Origin: JAXHTH01 sp034211115
Lineage (GTDB): Bacteria > Planctomycetota > Phycisphaerae > Phycisphaerales > SM1A02
NCBI GenBank assembly: GCA_034211115.1
Contig: JAXHTH010000181.1
Coordinates: 1-47,594 of the forward strand
Reading direction: 5' to 3'
DNA: 47,594 bases
A model generated the notes under the pieces. It was given only the letters and a program-made list of their open reading frames with translations, ran no database searches and was not told the DNA's origin. Position numbers and translations under genes: made by a program. Below are positions 18,946 to 26,987 of the stretch, piece by piece. Every line of letters starts with the position of its first letter. Positions within the stretch are counted from its first letter, which is position 1.

Positions 18946-20481
18946 TCAGTCGTTCGGTACGGGCCGCGGGGCGCCTTCGTCGGGGGGGAGCGGCGCCGGC
19001 GCGGCATCCTCCTCCGACGACGCCGCCTCCGGCCGCAGCTTCGGGTTGTAGAGAAGGACCCGATCCTTCTCCTGCAGTCCTTCCAGGACATGCATGAAGT
19101 TCTCGTTGCTCACGCCGGGCTTGACCTGCGTCTTCGCCGGCTCCCCCGCCGCGCTCAGCCGGTAGCAGTAGTGGGCTTCGTCCTCGAAGAAGACGCACTG
19201 AATCGGCACGAAGAGGACATCCTCGAGTTCTTCGATGAAGATCTCCGCCTTGGCGCTGACGCCGGGCTTGAGGACGAGATCGGCGATCTCCTCCAGCGTG
19301 ATGTCGACGGTGAACTCCTTCACCTCATCGCTCCCGCGGCGCCAGTCGGACCCGCCGGCGATGGAGGCGATCTTGGTGATCTCGCCCTTCACGACGAGGC
19401 CGGGATAGGTGTCCATGGTCACGGTCGCGGGCTGGCCCTCCTCGACCTTGTTGATGTCCGCCTCGTGCACCTGCACCTGCACCTGCATCACGCGGAGATC
19501 GGGAATGGTGAAGAGGTTGAGTCCGCCCCACACGTTGGCGCCGAGCTTGATCTCGCTGCGATACCACGGCCGTTCCGGATCGCCGTAGATCACGATGCCG
19601 GGGCAGGGGGCATTGATCGTGAAGTGCTCGATCTCCTCCTTGACCTCATCGAGCTGCTTCTTGAGACGGGTGAGCCGACTCTCCTGGCTCTCGACCGCGA
19701 CTTCCCGCTGGCGGAGGGTGGAGGCGGCGCGCTTGTCGGCGTTCTCCAGGGCCCGCTCCGCATCGCTCACCCCCGTCTGCTTGTCCGTCATCGTCATCGG
19801 GTAGGTGTACTTGTCGAAGATCTCCAGGTCCCAGTTCGCGCCGCGCAACTGGATCTCGGCGCGCTCGTAGTCGATCTTGTCCTGCTCGACCTGGGACTTG
19901 GTGATGTAGTCCTGTTCGAGGAGCTTGAGCGAGTCCTCGTACTTCTTCTCCGCACGGCTGTAGCGGGTCTGCGCCTCCTTGATCGCGACCTCGAGATTCC
20001 GGCGTTCCTTGGGGGCGTCCCCGTCGCGGTACCGCTCGAGTTCCTTCTTCGCCTTGGAGAGGGCGATCTTCGCCTTCTCGATCGAGGCGGCGTTCTCCGA
20101 CCGCTGGATGTCCAGCTCGGTTTGGGCGGTGTTGAGGTCCGCCTCCGTCTTGACGACGTCCAGTTCGAGCTGCTGGAGCTGCTCCTCGAGATCGGTGGTG
20201 TCGAGGCGGCAGAGCACTTCGCCCTCCTCGACGGTCTTGCCCTCCTCGATGAGGAAGGTGATCTTGCCGCTGCGCTTGATCTGCGGGGTGATCTTCTCCG
20301 AGTTCTTGGCCATGAGGGTCCCGTTCTCGGAGAGGGTGACGGTCAGCGTCCCGCGCTGCACGGTATGAAGGAGTTCCCGGCTGATCGAACCGTCGCCGGC
20401 CTGCTCGGGCCCCGGCCGGAACCACAGGTAGCCCCCGACGGCGGCGGCGATCAGCACGAGGACAAGGAGGGTTGTTTTCAT
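18946..20481 (-). CDS. Periplasmic adaptor protein (HlyD/MacA family)
   Basis: 511 residues. An N-terminal membrane anchor (KTTLLVLVLIAAAVGGYLWF) is followed by a barrel-sandwich half (about 45-95), a long helical hairpin (about 95-300, rich in Glu/Lys/Leu heptads, such as LEEQLQQLELDVVKTEADLN), the other lipoyl half, a beta-barrel domain (VHEADINKVEEGQPATVTMD) and a Glu/Pro-rich tail. The very long coiled coil suits bridging to a TolC-like channel. It starts inside the stop of the outer-membrane gene (ATGA); a GTG three codons earlier is also possible. It joins that channel to the ABC pump. Confidence 0.93.
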   Translation of the reverse strand: MKTTLLVLVLIAAAVGGYLWFRPGPEQAGDGSISRELLHTVQRGTLTVTLSENGTLMAKNSEKITPQIKRSGKITFLIEEGKTVEEGEVLCRLDTTDLEEQLQQLELDVVKTEADLNTAQTELDIQRSENAASIEKAKIALSKAKKELERYRDGDAPKERRNLEVAIKEAQTRYSRAEKKYEDSLKLLEQDYITKSQVEQDKIDYERAEIQLRGANWDLEIFDKYTYPMTMTDKQTGVSDAERALENADKRAASTLRQREVAVESQESRLTRLKKQLDEVKEEIEHFTINAPCPGIVIYGDPERPWYRSEIKLGANVWGGLNLFTIPDLRVMQVQVQVHEADINKVEEGQPATVTMDTYPGLVVKGEITKIASIAGGSDWRRGSDEVKEFTVDITLEEIADLVLKPGVSAKAEIFIEELEDVLFVPIQCVFFEDEAHYCYRLSAAGEPAKTQVKPGVSNENFMHVLEGLQEKDRVLLYNPKLRPEAASSEEDAAPAPLPPDEGAPRPVPND

Positions 20482-22100
20482 GATCGCCACATCCCGTTTT
20501 CATCCACGAAGAACACGCCCATGTTGCGGAGGAGCCTGAGGCGTGCGATGAAGTGCTCGACCTTCAGCGCGATGAGCGCGTTTCGCGCGTCGTTGAGCCC
20601 CTGCCGGGCGTCGAGCAGATCGCGGGTCTGCACATCGCCCGATTCGTAGCGGATCTGCGTCACGGCGACGGCCCGCCGCTCCCGCTTGATCTGCTCGCGC
20701 TGAAGCTCGATTCGCTTCTCGAGCTGTCCCAGTTCGCGAATCTGGTTCAGAATGTCGCGCTCGACCTCATCCATGCGGCGCTCGTAGTCCCGCCTCGACC
20801 GTTCCGCGAAGATGAGCGCCGACCGGTACGCGTTGCGCTCGCTCTTGCGATCGACCGGCAGATCGAGCGCCACGCCGAGCGAACCGGACCATTCATCGGG
20901 CGGCGCGCGGCGGATCTCGTCCGCGCCGGTGTCCAGCCCGTAGTTCATCGACACGTCCAGGTCGGGCAGCAGGCCGTTCCGGGCGAGGCGAATCTGACGC
21001 TCCGCATCCTCCAGCCGGTCACGCTGCGTGTGCAGATCCAGCCGATTCTGTTGTGCGACGAGGACCGCCGACTGCGGCTCCGTCCGCACCGGCTTGAACA
21101 CGGGCTCGTCATCGCCGATCACGATCCGCGTCGACGTGGGCAGCCCGAGCAGGATCTTGAAATCGTCCAGCGCCAGCTCGTACTGCGTGCGCGACACGAG
21201 CAGGTTGTCTTCGGCGTCGATCTCCCGCCGGCGGGCGAGAAAGACATCGTCGTCCCGGTATCGATCCACCTGCCTCAGCGCTTCCGCCTTCTTCCGGTCG
21301 AAGACCGCATCGCGATAGTTGCTTTCGTCGTTCTCGAGCGTCATCTTCCGGCTCACGAGACTGTAATACGCATTGGCCACCCTGATGCAGAAGTCCTGGC
21401 GGAACAGCTCGAAGGAACGGACCGCGTAGATCAGGTTGCGCTCGCCCTGCGTGAGCGCTTCGTGGGAAACCTCGTAGCCCGCCCCCCTCAGGAGCGGCTG
21501 GCGGAGGCTGACCTGCAGCGACGAGTCGAAGAACGGGTCGCCGTGAACACCGAAGAGGTCCGGATCGTCATTCCGCGTTCCCGTGAGCGTCGAGGACACC
21601 GAGACGTCCCCGCCCGTGGGCAGGATCGTGCGCGCCCCGGCGCTGGCGGTGAGCGAATCGGCCCCCGTCGCATCTTCGGCGTCGCTCCAGAGGTAGGAGA
21701 TCGTCGAGTTCACAATCGGGCCGAAGTTGTAGCGCGTGAGCGTGAATCCGAGCCCCTGAAGATACAGCGACTCCTTCTGATCCTGAAACTCGCGGCTGGA
21801 GGTGAAGGCCAGTTCCAGCGCGGCGGGCAGGTCGATGGGAAGCGGTTCGGCGGCCGGCGGCGTCACGGCTTCCGCCTCCGTGCCCTCTCCCGCCCCCTCC
21901 GAGTCCTCTTCGGGCGGCAGCTCGTCCGGGTAGATGATGTCGCGCTCGCGGGTTCCGAGCACGCGCTGATCGTACTCCTCGAGCAGCGCGTGCACCTCCC
22001 GGTCCGCATCGGCCTCGTACCAGGCGGGCGAGCAGCCCGCGGCGAGCACGAGCAGGGCCGACGCCGATCGCGTGACGATCTTCAAGGCCCGGCTCAACAA
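20478..22100 (-). CDS. TolC-family outer-membrane efflux lipoprotein
   Basis: Outer-membrane channel of the tripartite exporter. From the TTG at 22100 it has 540 residues: signal sequence with lipobox (ALLVLAAGC), an acidic Pro/Glu-rich linker, then two repeats of the OEP fold with long helices (AALELAFTSSREFQDQ; DAERQIRLARNGLLPDLDVSMNYG; VAVTQIRYESGDVQTRDLLDAR). The last segment is the family's usual VTQIRYESG ending. The start is inferred: no ATG lies near the lipobox, and GGGGAA sits seven bases before this TTG; TTG codons at 22097 and 22085 are alternatives. An 11-codon frame ends one base before it. Confidence 0.88.
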   Translation of the reverse strand: MLSRALKIVTRSASALLVLAAGCSPAWYEADADREVHALLEEYDQRVLGTRERDIIYPDELPPEEDSEGAGEGTEAEAVTPPAAEPLPIDLPAALELAFTSSREFQDQKESLYLQGLGFTLTRYNFGPIVNSTISYLWSDAEDATGADSLTASAGARTILPTGGDVSVSSTLTGTRNDDPDLFGVHGDPFFDSSLQVSLRQPLLRGAGYEVSHEALTQGERNLIYAVRSFELFRQDFCIRVANAYYSLVSRKMTLENDESNYRDAVFDRKKAEALRQVDRYRDDDVFLARRREIDAEDNLLVSRTQYELALDDFKILLGLPTSTRIVIGDDEPVFKPVRTEPQSAVLVAQQNRLDLHTQRDRLEDAERQIRLARNGLLPDLDVSMNYGLDTGADEIRRAPPDEWSGSLGVALDLPVDRKSERNAYRSALIFAERSRRDYERRMDEVERDILNQIRELGQLEKRIELQREQIKRERRAVAVTQIRYESGDVQTRDLLDARQGLNDARNALIALKVEHFIARLRLLRNMGVFFVDENGMWRS

Positions 22101-22101
22101 C

Positions 22102-22137
22102 TCAGGCTTCCCCGTGGATGACCTTGAGCCCGGACAT
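22102..22137 (-). CDS. Possible leader peptide upstream of the TolC-like gene
   Basis: ATG at 22137 opens an 11-codon frame (MSGLKVIHGEA) that ends with TGA one base before the TTG chosen for the efflux lipoprotein. GGGGGAA precedes it at ribosome-binding distance. The abutting stop and start suggest translational coupling. The evidence is only positional; chance occurrence is possible. Confidence 0.25.
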   Translation of the reverse strand: MSGLKVIHGEA

Positions 22138-22290
22138 CGCGTTCCCCCGCGCCGGCCGGAACGGCTCAGAAAGAGCCTTCGTCGGCCCGGGGCCGACGAG
22201 GCCGCATCGCCGCGTGGCTTCTGGAAGCGGACAGCGCAACGAATGCCCATCGTGGCGACCTCATCACCGTGGCGTCCTCTTTCCATATGC

Positions 22291-22318
22291 AGTCTAGCAT
22301 GATCCGCGCTTGATGCAA
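22291..22318 (-). promoter_or_regulatory. Promoter of the tripartite export operon
   Basis: Read on the minus strand: TTGCAT (22318-22313), a 16-base spacer, TAGACT (22296-22291). A start near 22284 leaves an untranslated leader of about 185 bases before the TolC-family gene. The rest of the 330-bp divergent region up to fhs shows no gene and no good plus-strand promoter. Confidence 0.6.
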
Positions 22319-22431
22319 GGATGGCGCCGGCGAGAGGCCACGCCGCCGGGCGGGACCCCGCATCGGGATGTAGGATGGCGATTCCGATGGACTCGCCCCG
22401 CGGCCGACGGGGCACGGCGAAGGAGATGACG

Positions 22432-24075
22432 ATGACCGATACACAAGCCTCTTCATCGATTCACGATGTCGCCCGGCGCCTGGGCGTCCCCTCCGAACAC
22501 CTCGTCCCGTTCGGAGCCGACAAGGCGAAAATCCGCCTGGAGGCGATGAAGAAGCCGGAAGCGTTCGGCCGGCTGATCCTGGTCTCCGCGATCACGCCCA
22601 CGCGGGCGGGGGAGGGGAAGACAACGACCTCGATCGGCCTCGCGCAGGGGCTGGCCAGGGTCGGGCAGCGCGTGTGCCTGGCCCTGCGCGAGCCGTCGCT
22701 GGGGCCGACGTTCGGCATCAAGGGCGGGGCCACCGGCGGCGGGCGGTCCCGTCTCGTGCCCGAGGATGACATCAACCTGCACTTCACGGGCGACATGCAC
22801 GCCGTCTCCATGGCGCATAACCTGCTTGCCGCGCTCGTTGACAACTGCATCCACCATCGCCTCGGGCTGGGCATCGATCCCCGCCGCGTCCTGCTGCGGC
22901 GCGTCGTCGATCTCAACGACCGCGCCCTGCGCGATGTCATCATCGGACTCGGCGGCGTGCTGGACGGCGTGCCGCGCGAGACCGGCTTCGATATCACCCC
23001 GGCCTCGGAGGTGATGGCGACCCTCTGCCTCGCCGAGGATGCCGAGGACCTGCGCCGGAGGCTGGGGCGGATCATCGTCGCCCTCACCTTCGAGAAGAAG
23101 CCCGTCACCGCCGCGGATCTGGACGCGGTGGGCGCGATGATGGTCCTGCTCAAGGATGCGCTCATGCCCAACCTGGTGCAGACGTGCGAGGGGGTGCCCG
23201 CCCTCGTGCACGGCGGGCCGTTCGCCAACATCGCGCACGGCTGCAACTCCGTCATCGCCACCAAGATGGCCCTCTCCCACGCCGACTGGGCCATCACCGA
23301 GGCGGGGTTCGGCTTCGATCTGGGCGCGGAGAAGTTCTACGATATCAAGTGCACCTCCGCCGGGCTGGATACCGCGGCCGTCGTCCTCGTGGCGACGATC
23401 CGGGCGCTGAAGGCGCACGGCGGCGGCTCCGACGACGACAGGGACACGCCCGACCCCGGCGCGGTCGAACGTGGCCTGGACAATCTTCGAAAGCACATCG
23501 AGAACATCCAGACGTTCTGCGAACCGCCGGTGGTGGCGCTGAACCGGTTTGACCGCGATACCGAGGAGGAGATCGACGTCGTTCGGAGGGCGTGTGGGGA
23601 GATGGGCGCGCCGTTCGCCGTCTCGGAGATCTTCGCCCGCGGCGGGGAGGGCGGCGTCGAGCTCGCCGAGGCGGTCATCGCGCATGCCGAGAAGTCCTCC
23701 AGGCCCTTCTGCCCGCTCTATGACTGGAACGAGCCCGTCAAGACGAAGATGAAGAAGGTCGCCAGCGCGATGTACGGGGCGGCCGAGGTCGAGTACACCC
23801 GCGAGGCGGAGCGCGATCTGAAGCAAATCGAGGAATTCGGCTGTGCGGATCTGCCGCTGTGCATCGCCAAGACGCCCGCGTCGCTGACGGACGATCCCAA
23901 ACGCCTCGGCCGGCCGGAGGCGTTCGAGATCACGGTGCGCAACGTGCTGCTCGCCGCCGGCGCCGGGTATGTCGTGCCGCTGCTGGGCGACATTCTTCGC
24001 ATGCCGGGCCTGCCGCGCTCACCGCAGGCGAGCCGCATGGACTTCGTCGACGGCGAAGTCACTGGTCTCCGCTGA
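22432..24075 (+). CDS. fhs: Formate-tetrahydrofolate ligase
   Basis: Makes 10-formyl-THF from formate, ATP and THF, feeding one-carbon metabolism. 547 residues, close to the usual 555. ATP-binding loop TPTRAGEGKTTTSIGLAQ at 55-72, then LREPSLGPTFGIKGGATGGG, HFTGDMHAVSMAHNLLAA and EAGFGFDLGAEKFYDIKC, all hallmark segments, and the C-terminal GDILRMPGLPRSPQA. The ATG at 22432 has AAGGAG six bases upstream; an ATG at 22426 touches that site. No folD or metF lies nearby; the next gene on the same strand is a glycosidase 30 bases away. Confidence 0.97.
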   Translation: MTDTQASSSIHDVARRLGVPSEHLVPFGADKAKIRLEAMKKPEAFGRLILVSAITPTRAGEGKTTTSIGLAQGLARVGQRVCLALREPSLGPTFGIKGGATGGGRSRLVPEDDINLHFTGDMHAVSMAHNLLAALVDNCIHHRLGLGIDPRRVLLRRVVDLNDRALRDVIIGLGGVLDGVPRETGFDITPASEVMATLCLAEDAEDLRRRLGRIIVALTFEKKPVTAADLDAVGAMMVLLKDALMPNLVQTCEGVPALVHGGPFANIAHGCNSVIATKMALSHADWAITEAGFGFDLGAEKFYDIKCTSAGLDTAAVVLVATIRALKAHGGGSDDDRDTPDPGAVERGLDNLRKHIENIQTFCEPPVVALNRFDRDTEEEIDVVRRACGEMGAPFAVSEIFARGGEGGVELAEAVIAHAEKSSRPFCPLYDWNEPVKTKMKKVASAMYGAAEVEYTREAERDLKQIEEFGCADLPLCIAKTPASLTDDPKRLGRPEAFEITVRNVLLAAGAGYVVPLLGDILRMPGLPRSPQASRMDFVDGEVTGLR

Positions 24076-24105
24076 AAGGACGAGGGGGCGGGAGTCGTTC
24101 TGGTC

Positions 24106-25569
24106 ATGGATGAACGTATCCGCACGCCGCCGCCCGGTGAAGAGCCGCGAATCAACGGCCCGAAGGTGTGCGGCGCCCGACCCGGTCGGCCGTTTCTGTA
24201 TCGCGTCCCCGCCACGGGCGCGCGGCCGATGCGTTTTTCCGCCGACGGCCTTCCGGAGAGCCTCGCGATCGATGCTCAGACCGGGATCATCGGCGGCCAG
24301 ACGCCGAGGGAGCATCGCGAATACGAACTCGCACTCCGCGCCTCCAACGCGCACGGCGGCGCCGTGCGCCCGATGCGCCTCGTCGTCGGCGATACGCTCG
24401 CCCTCACCCCGCCGATGGGCTGGAGCAGTTGGCACGTACATTATCATCGCGTGACGGATGGCGACATCCGCCGCGCCGCCGACGCGATGATCGAGACGGG
24501 CATGGCGGACTTCGGGTATCAGTACGTGAACATCGACGATTGCTGGATGGTGAAACCGGATGCGGACGATCCGCGGCACGGCGGCGTTCCTCGCGACGAG
24601 CGCGGCGCGATCCGGCCCAACGGAAAGTTCCCCGACATGAAAGCGCTGACGGCGTTCATTCATGATCGGGGACTGAAGGCCGGCATCTACACCTCGCCCG
24701 GGCCGTTCACCTGCGCCGGATACACCGGCAGCTTCGAGCATGAGGAGATCGATGCCCGCACGTTTGCCGAGTGGGGGTTCGATTATCTCAAATACGACTG
24801 GTGCTCGTATCGCACGATCGTTCCGAACCAGAGTCGCGAAGAGCTGGCCAGGCCGTACCGGCGGATGAGCGAGATCCTGCGCGGACTCGACCGCGATCTC
24901 GTCTTCAGCATCTGCCAGTACGGGATCGGCGATGTGTGGGAATGGGGCGCCGACGCGGGCGGGAACTGCTGGCGCACGACCGAAGATCTCGCCCTGCTCG
25001 GTGGAGGACTTTCCGGGGGCCTGTACGAAGTCGGACTGCACAACGCGACACTGCACGAACACGCCGGGCCCGGGCACTGGAACGATCCGGATTATCTTCT
25101 CTTCGGACGCGTCGGCGACGCGCACGAGCAGGGCGAGGAACGCCCGACGACGCTCACGCCCGGCGAGCAGTACACGCAGATGTCGATGTGGTGCCTCATG
25201 GCCGCGCCGCTCCTGCTCTCCGGCGACATCACCCGGCTCGATGCGTTCACCCGCAACGTCCTCTGCAATGCCGAGGTCATCGAGATCGACCAGGATCCGC
25301 TTGGTCGGCAGGCGCACATCATCAGCCGCACGGAAGACACACTCATCCTCGGCAAACCGATGGCGGACGGCGACCCGGCGGTCGGCCTGTTCAACCTTTC
25401 CGGCGCCGAGCGATCCATCAGCGCGGGCTGGGAAGAACTGGGGCTGAGCGGAGCCCGCAGCGTCCGCGATGTCTGGCGGCAGCGCGAGCTCGGCGAGTTC
25501 GACGGCGCGTTCACGGCGACCGTCGGCCCGCACGATGTCGAACTCCTTCGACTCCGGAGCGTGGGCTGA
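24106..25569 (+). CDS. GH27 alpha-galactosidase with N-terminal Ig-like domain
   Basis: 487 residues. Residues about 12-95 form a small beta-sandwich of the He_PIG/cadherin-like type (FSADGLPESLAIDAQTGIIGG). The GH27 barrel starts at LTPPMGWSSWH (about 100). YVNIDDCWM, nucleophile Asp231 in YLKYDWC, and the WNDPD segment at 325-329 with the acid/base are present. A C-terminal beta domain follows (to about 487). Retaining hydrolysis of alpha-galactosides or related alpha-linked sugars is the family role. No signal peptide is visible, unlike many GH27 enzymes, so it may act in the cytosol. It probably shares a transcript with fhs. Confidence 0.92.
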   Translation: MDERIRTPPPGEEPRINGPKVCGARPGRPFLYRVPATGARPMRFSADGLPESLAIDAQTGIIGGQTPREHREYELALRASNAHGGAVRPMRLVVGDTLALTPPMGWSSWHVHYHRVTDGDIRRAADAMIETGMADFGYQYVNIDDCWMVKPDADDPRHGGVPRDERGAIRPNGKFPDMKALTAFIHDRGLKAGIYTSPGPFTCAGYTGSFEHEEIDARTFAEWGFDYLKYDWCSYRTIVPNQSREELARPYRRMSEILRGLDRDLVFSICQYGIGDVWEWGADAGGNCWRTTEDLALLGGGLSGGLYEVGLHNATLHEHAGPGHWNDPDYLLFGRVGDAHEQGEERPTTLTPGEQYTQMSMWCLMAAPLLLSGDITRLDAFTRNVLCNAEVIEIDQDPLGRQAHIISRTEDTLILGKPMADGDPAVGLFNLSGAERSISAGWEELGLSGARSVRDVWRQRELGEFDGAFTATVGPHDVELLRLRSVG

Positions 25570-25611
25570 TTTCAACGGTCCCGACGGGACTGCGGGAGCG
25601 CAAAGGGAGAT

Positions 25612-26958
25612 CTACAATCGCCACGGCTGACGCATCGCGCGATCCAGCCGGCGCGATGCGGGCGCATCATCGACGAAAGCCTCACGCTGCGGATCCCACC
25701 GGATCGGCCGCTGCAGGCGGATGCAGATATCGGCGAGATGGCTGATCGTGTCGGACCGGATCGCCGCCTCGAGCGGACTGACCGTCGGCCGGCGCGAGCG
25801 CACGCAGTCGAGGAAGTTCTGATAGTGGTTCGCGCTGTCGTACAGCCGCAGGTCGGATGATCGGAACGCGATGTCCGCAAGGGCGGGTCGACTGAAGTAC
25901 ATTCCGCCGCGATCGACGCTCACCCAGCCGTCATCGCCGAAGAACGTCGTGCCGTGCCCCGACCAGGGCCGGTATGCGGTGACGACCGGGCGGGCGCGCC
26001 GATGACACATGAAGCGCATCGTCACGCCGTTCGCGTATCGACACTCGACATCCCACTCGGCGACGGTATTGAGCAGGCCGTCCGGCGGGATCGTGCCGTG
26101 ACCCTTGCAGGAGACGGGTCCGGTGTCATCGGCGTCGAGACCCCAGTGCGCGATGTCCAGCGGGTGCGCGCCCCAGCCGGCAATGAAACCGAGCGAGTAA
26201 TCGTAGATGTGGAACGAACCCTCCCGCCGGCATCGATCGACCGTGTACGGCGCCTCGGGCGCGGGCCCGAGCCACCGGTCGTAGTCGAAGCCGTCGGGCA
26301 CCGGCGCCGCCTCCATCGAGCCGTATCGCCTGACCGCGAAGTCGTTGAAGTCGTCGGAGACATCGGGCGCCCAGACCTCGATGCGCTCGAGTCGGCCGAT
26401 GCCGCCGTTACGGACCAGTTCGCAGACGTATCGGAACCGTCGGCTGGAGCGCTGTTGCGTGCCGTACTGGAAGACCGTGCCGTAGCGGCGGACGGTCTGC
26501 CGCAACCGGCGGGCCCACTCCAGGGCGGGGCTGAGCGGCTTCTCGACATAGACATCCTTGCCCGCGATCGCGGCATAATGCGCCAGCGGGACGTGCCAGT
26601 GATCGGGCGTGGCGATGATGACGGCGTCGATGTCTTCGCGGGCGAGCACCTCGCGGAAGTCGGCGTATGCCCTGACGGACGAGCCGCCGTATTGCGCGTT
26701 CAGCACGCGCGCCGCTTCGTTCCGGCGATGCTGAAAGGTGTCGCAGACGGCGAGAAAACGCGCATCAGACAATTCCGCGAACCGCCGCAGCAGATGCGAG
26801 CCCTGCGATCCTACGCCGATCGAGGCGACGGTGACGCGGTTGCTCGGCGCGCCGGCGCCGAACACGGAGGACGGCCCGATCGTGGGAAACGCGATCGAGC
26901 CCGCGGCCAGGGCCGATCGTTTGACAAACGACCTTCGCGTCATTGGGCGATCAGTCAT
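25612..26958 (-). CDS. Tat-exported Gfo/Idh/MocA-family oxidoreductase
   Basis: 448 residues. The N-terminus has a twin-arginine signal (TRRSFVKRSALAAGS), which implies export folded with its NAD(P) cofactor. Nucleotide-binding motif VASIGVGSQGSHLL, then VIIATPDHWHVPLA, and the family motif VEKPLS with its catalytic Lys; C-terminal domain with WGAHPLDIAHWGLD. Periplasmic members are known to oxidise or reduce sugars with a tightly bound cofactor. It lies 29 bases downstream of the ThuA-PmoA gene in the same direction, so the two probably form an operon. The substrate cannot be told from sequence. Confidence 0.92.
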   Translation of the reverse strand: MTDRPMTRRSFVKRSALAAGSIAFPTIGPSSVFGAGAPSNRVTVASIGVGSQGSHLLRRFAELSDARFLAVCDTFQHRRNEAARVLNAQYGGSSVRAYADFREVLAREDIDAVIIATPDHWHVPLAHYAAIAGKDVYVEKPLSPALEWARRLRQTVRRYGTVFQYGTQQRSSRRFRYVCELVRNGGIGRLERIEVWAPDVSDDFNDFAVRRYGSMEAAPVPDGFDYDRWLGPAPEAPYTVDRCRREGSFHIYDYSLGFIAGWGAHPLDIAHWGLDADDTGPVSCKGHGTIPPDGLLNTVAEWDVECRYANGVTMRFMCHRRARPVVTAYRPWSGHGTTFFGDDGWVSVDRGGMYFSRPALADIAFRSSDLRLYDSANHYQNFLDCVRSRRPTVSPLEAAIRSDTISHLADICIRLQRPIRWDPQREAFVDDAPASRRLDRAMRQPWRL

Positions 26959-26987
26959 GCTTGTTCCTCCTGTCAGGCCTTATTCGA

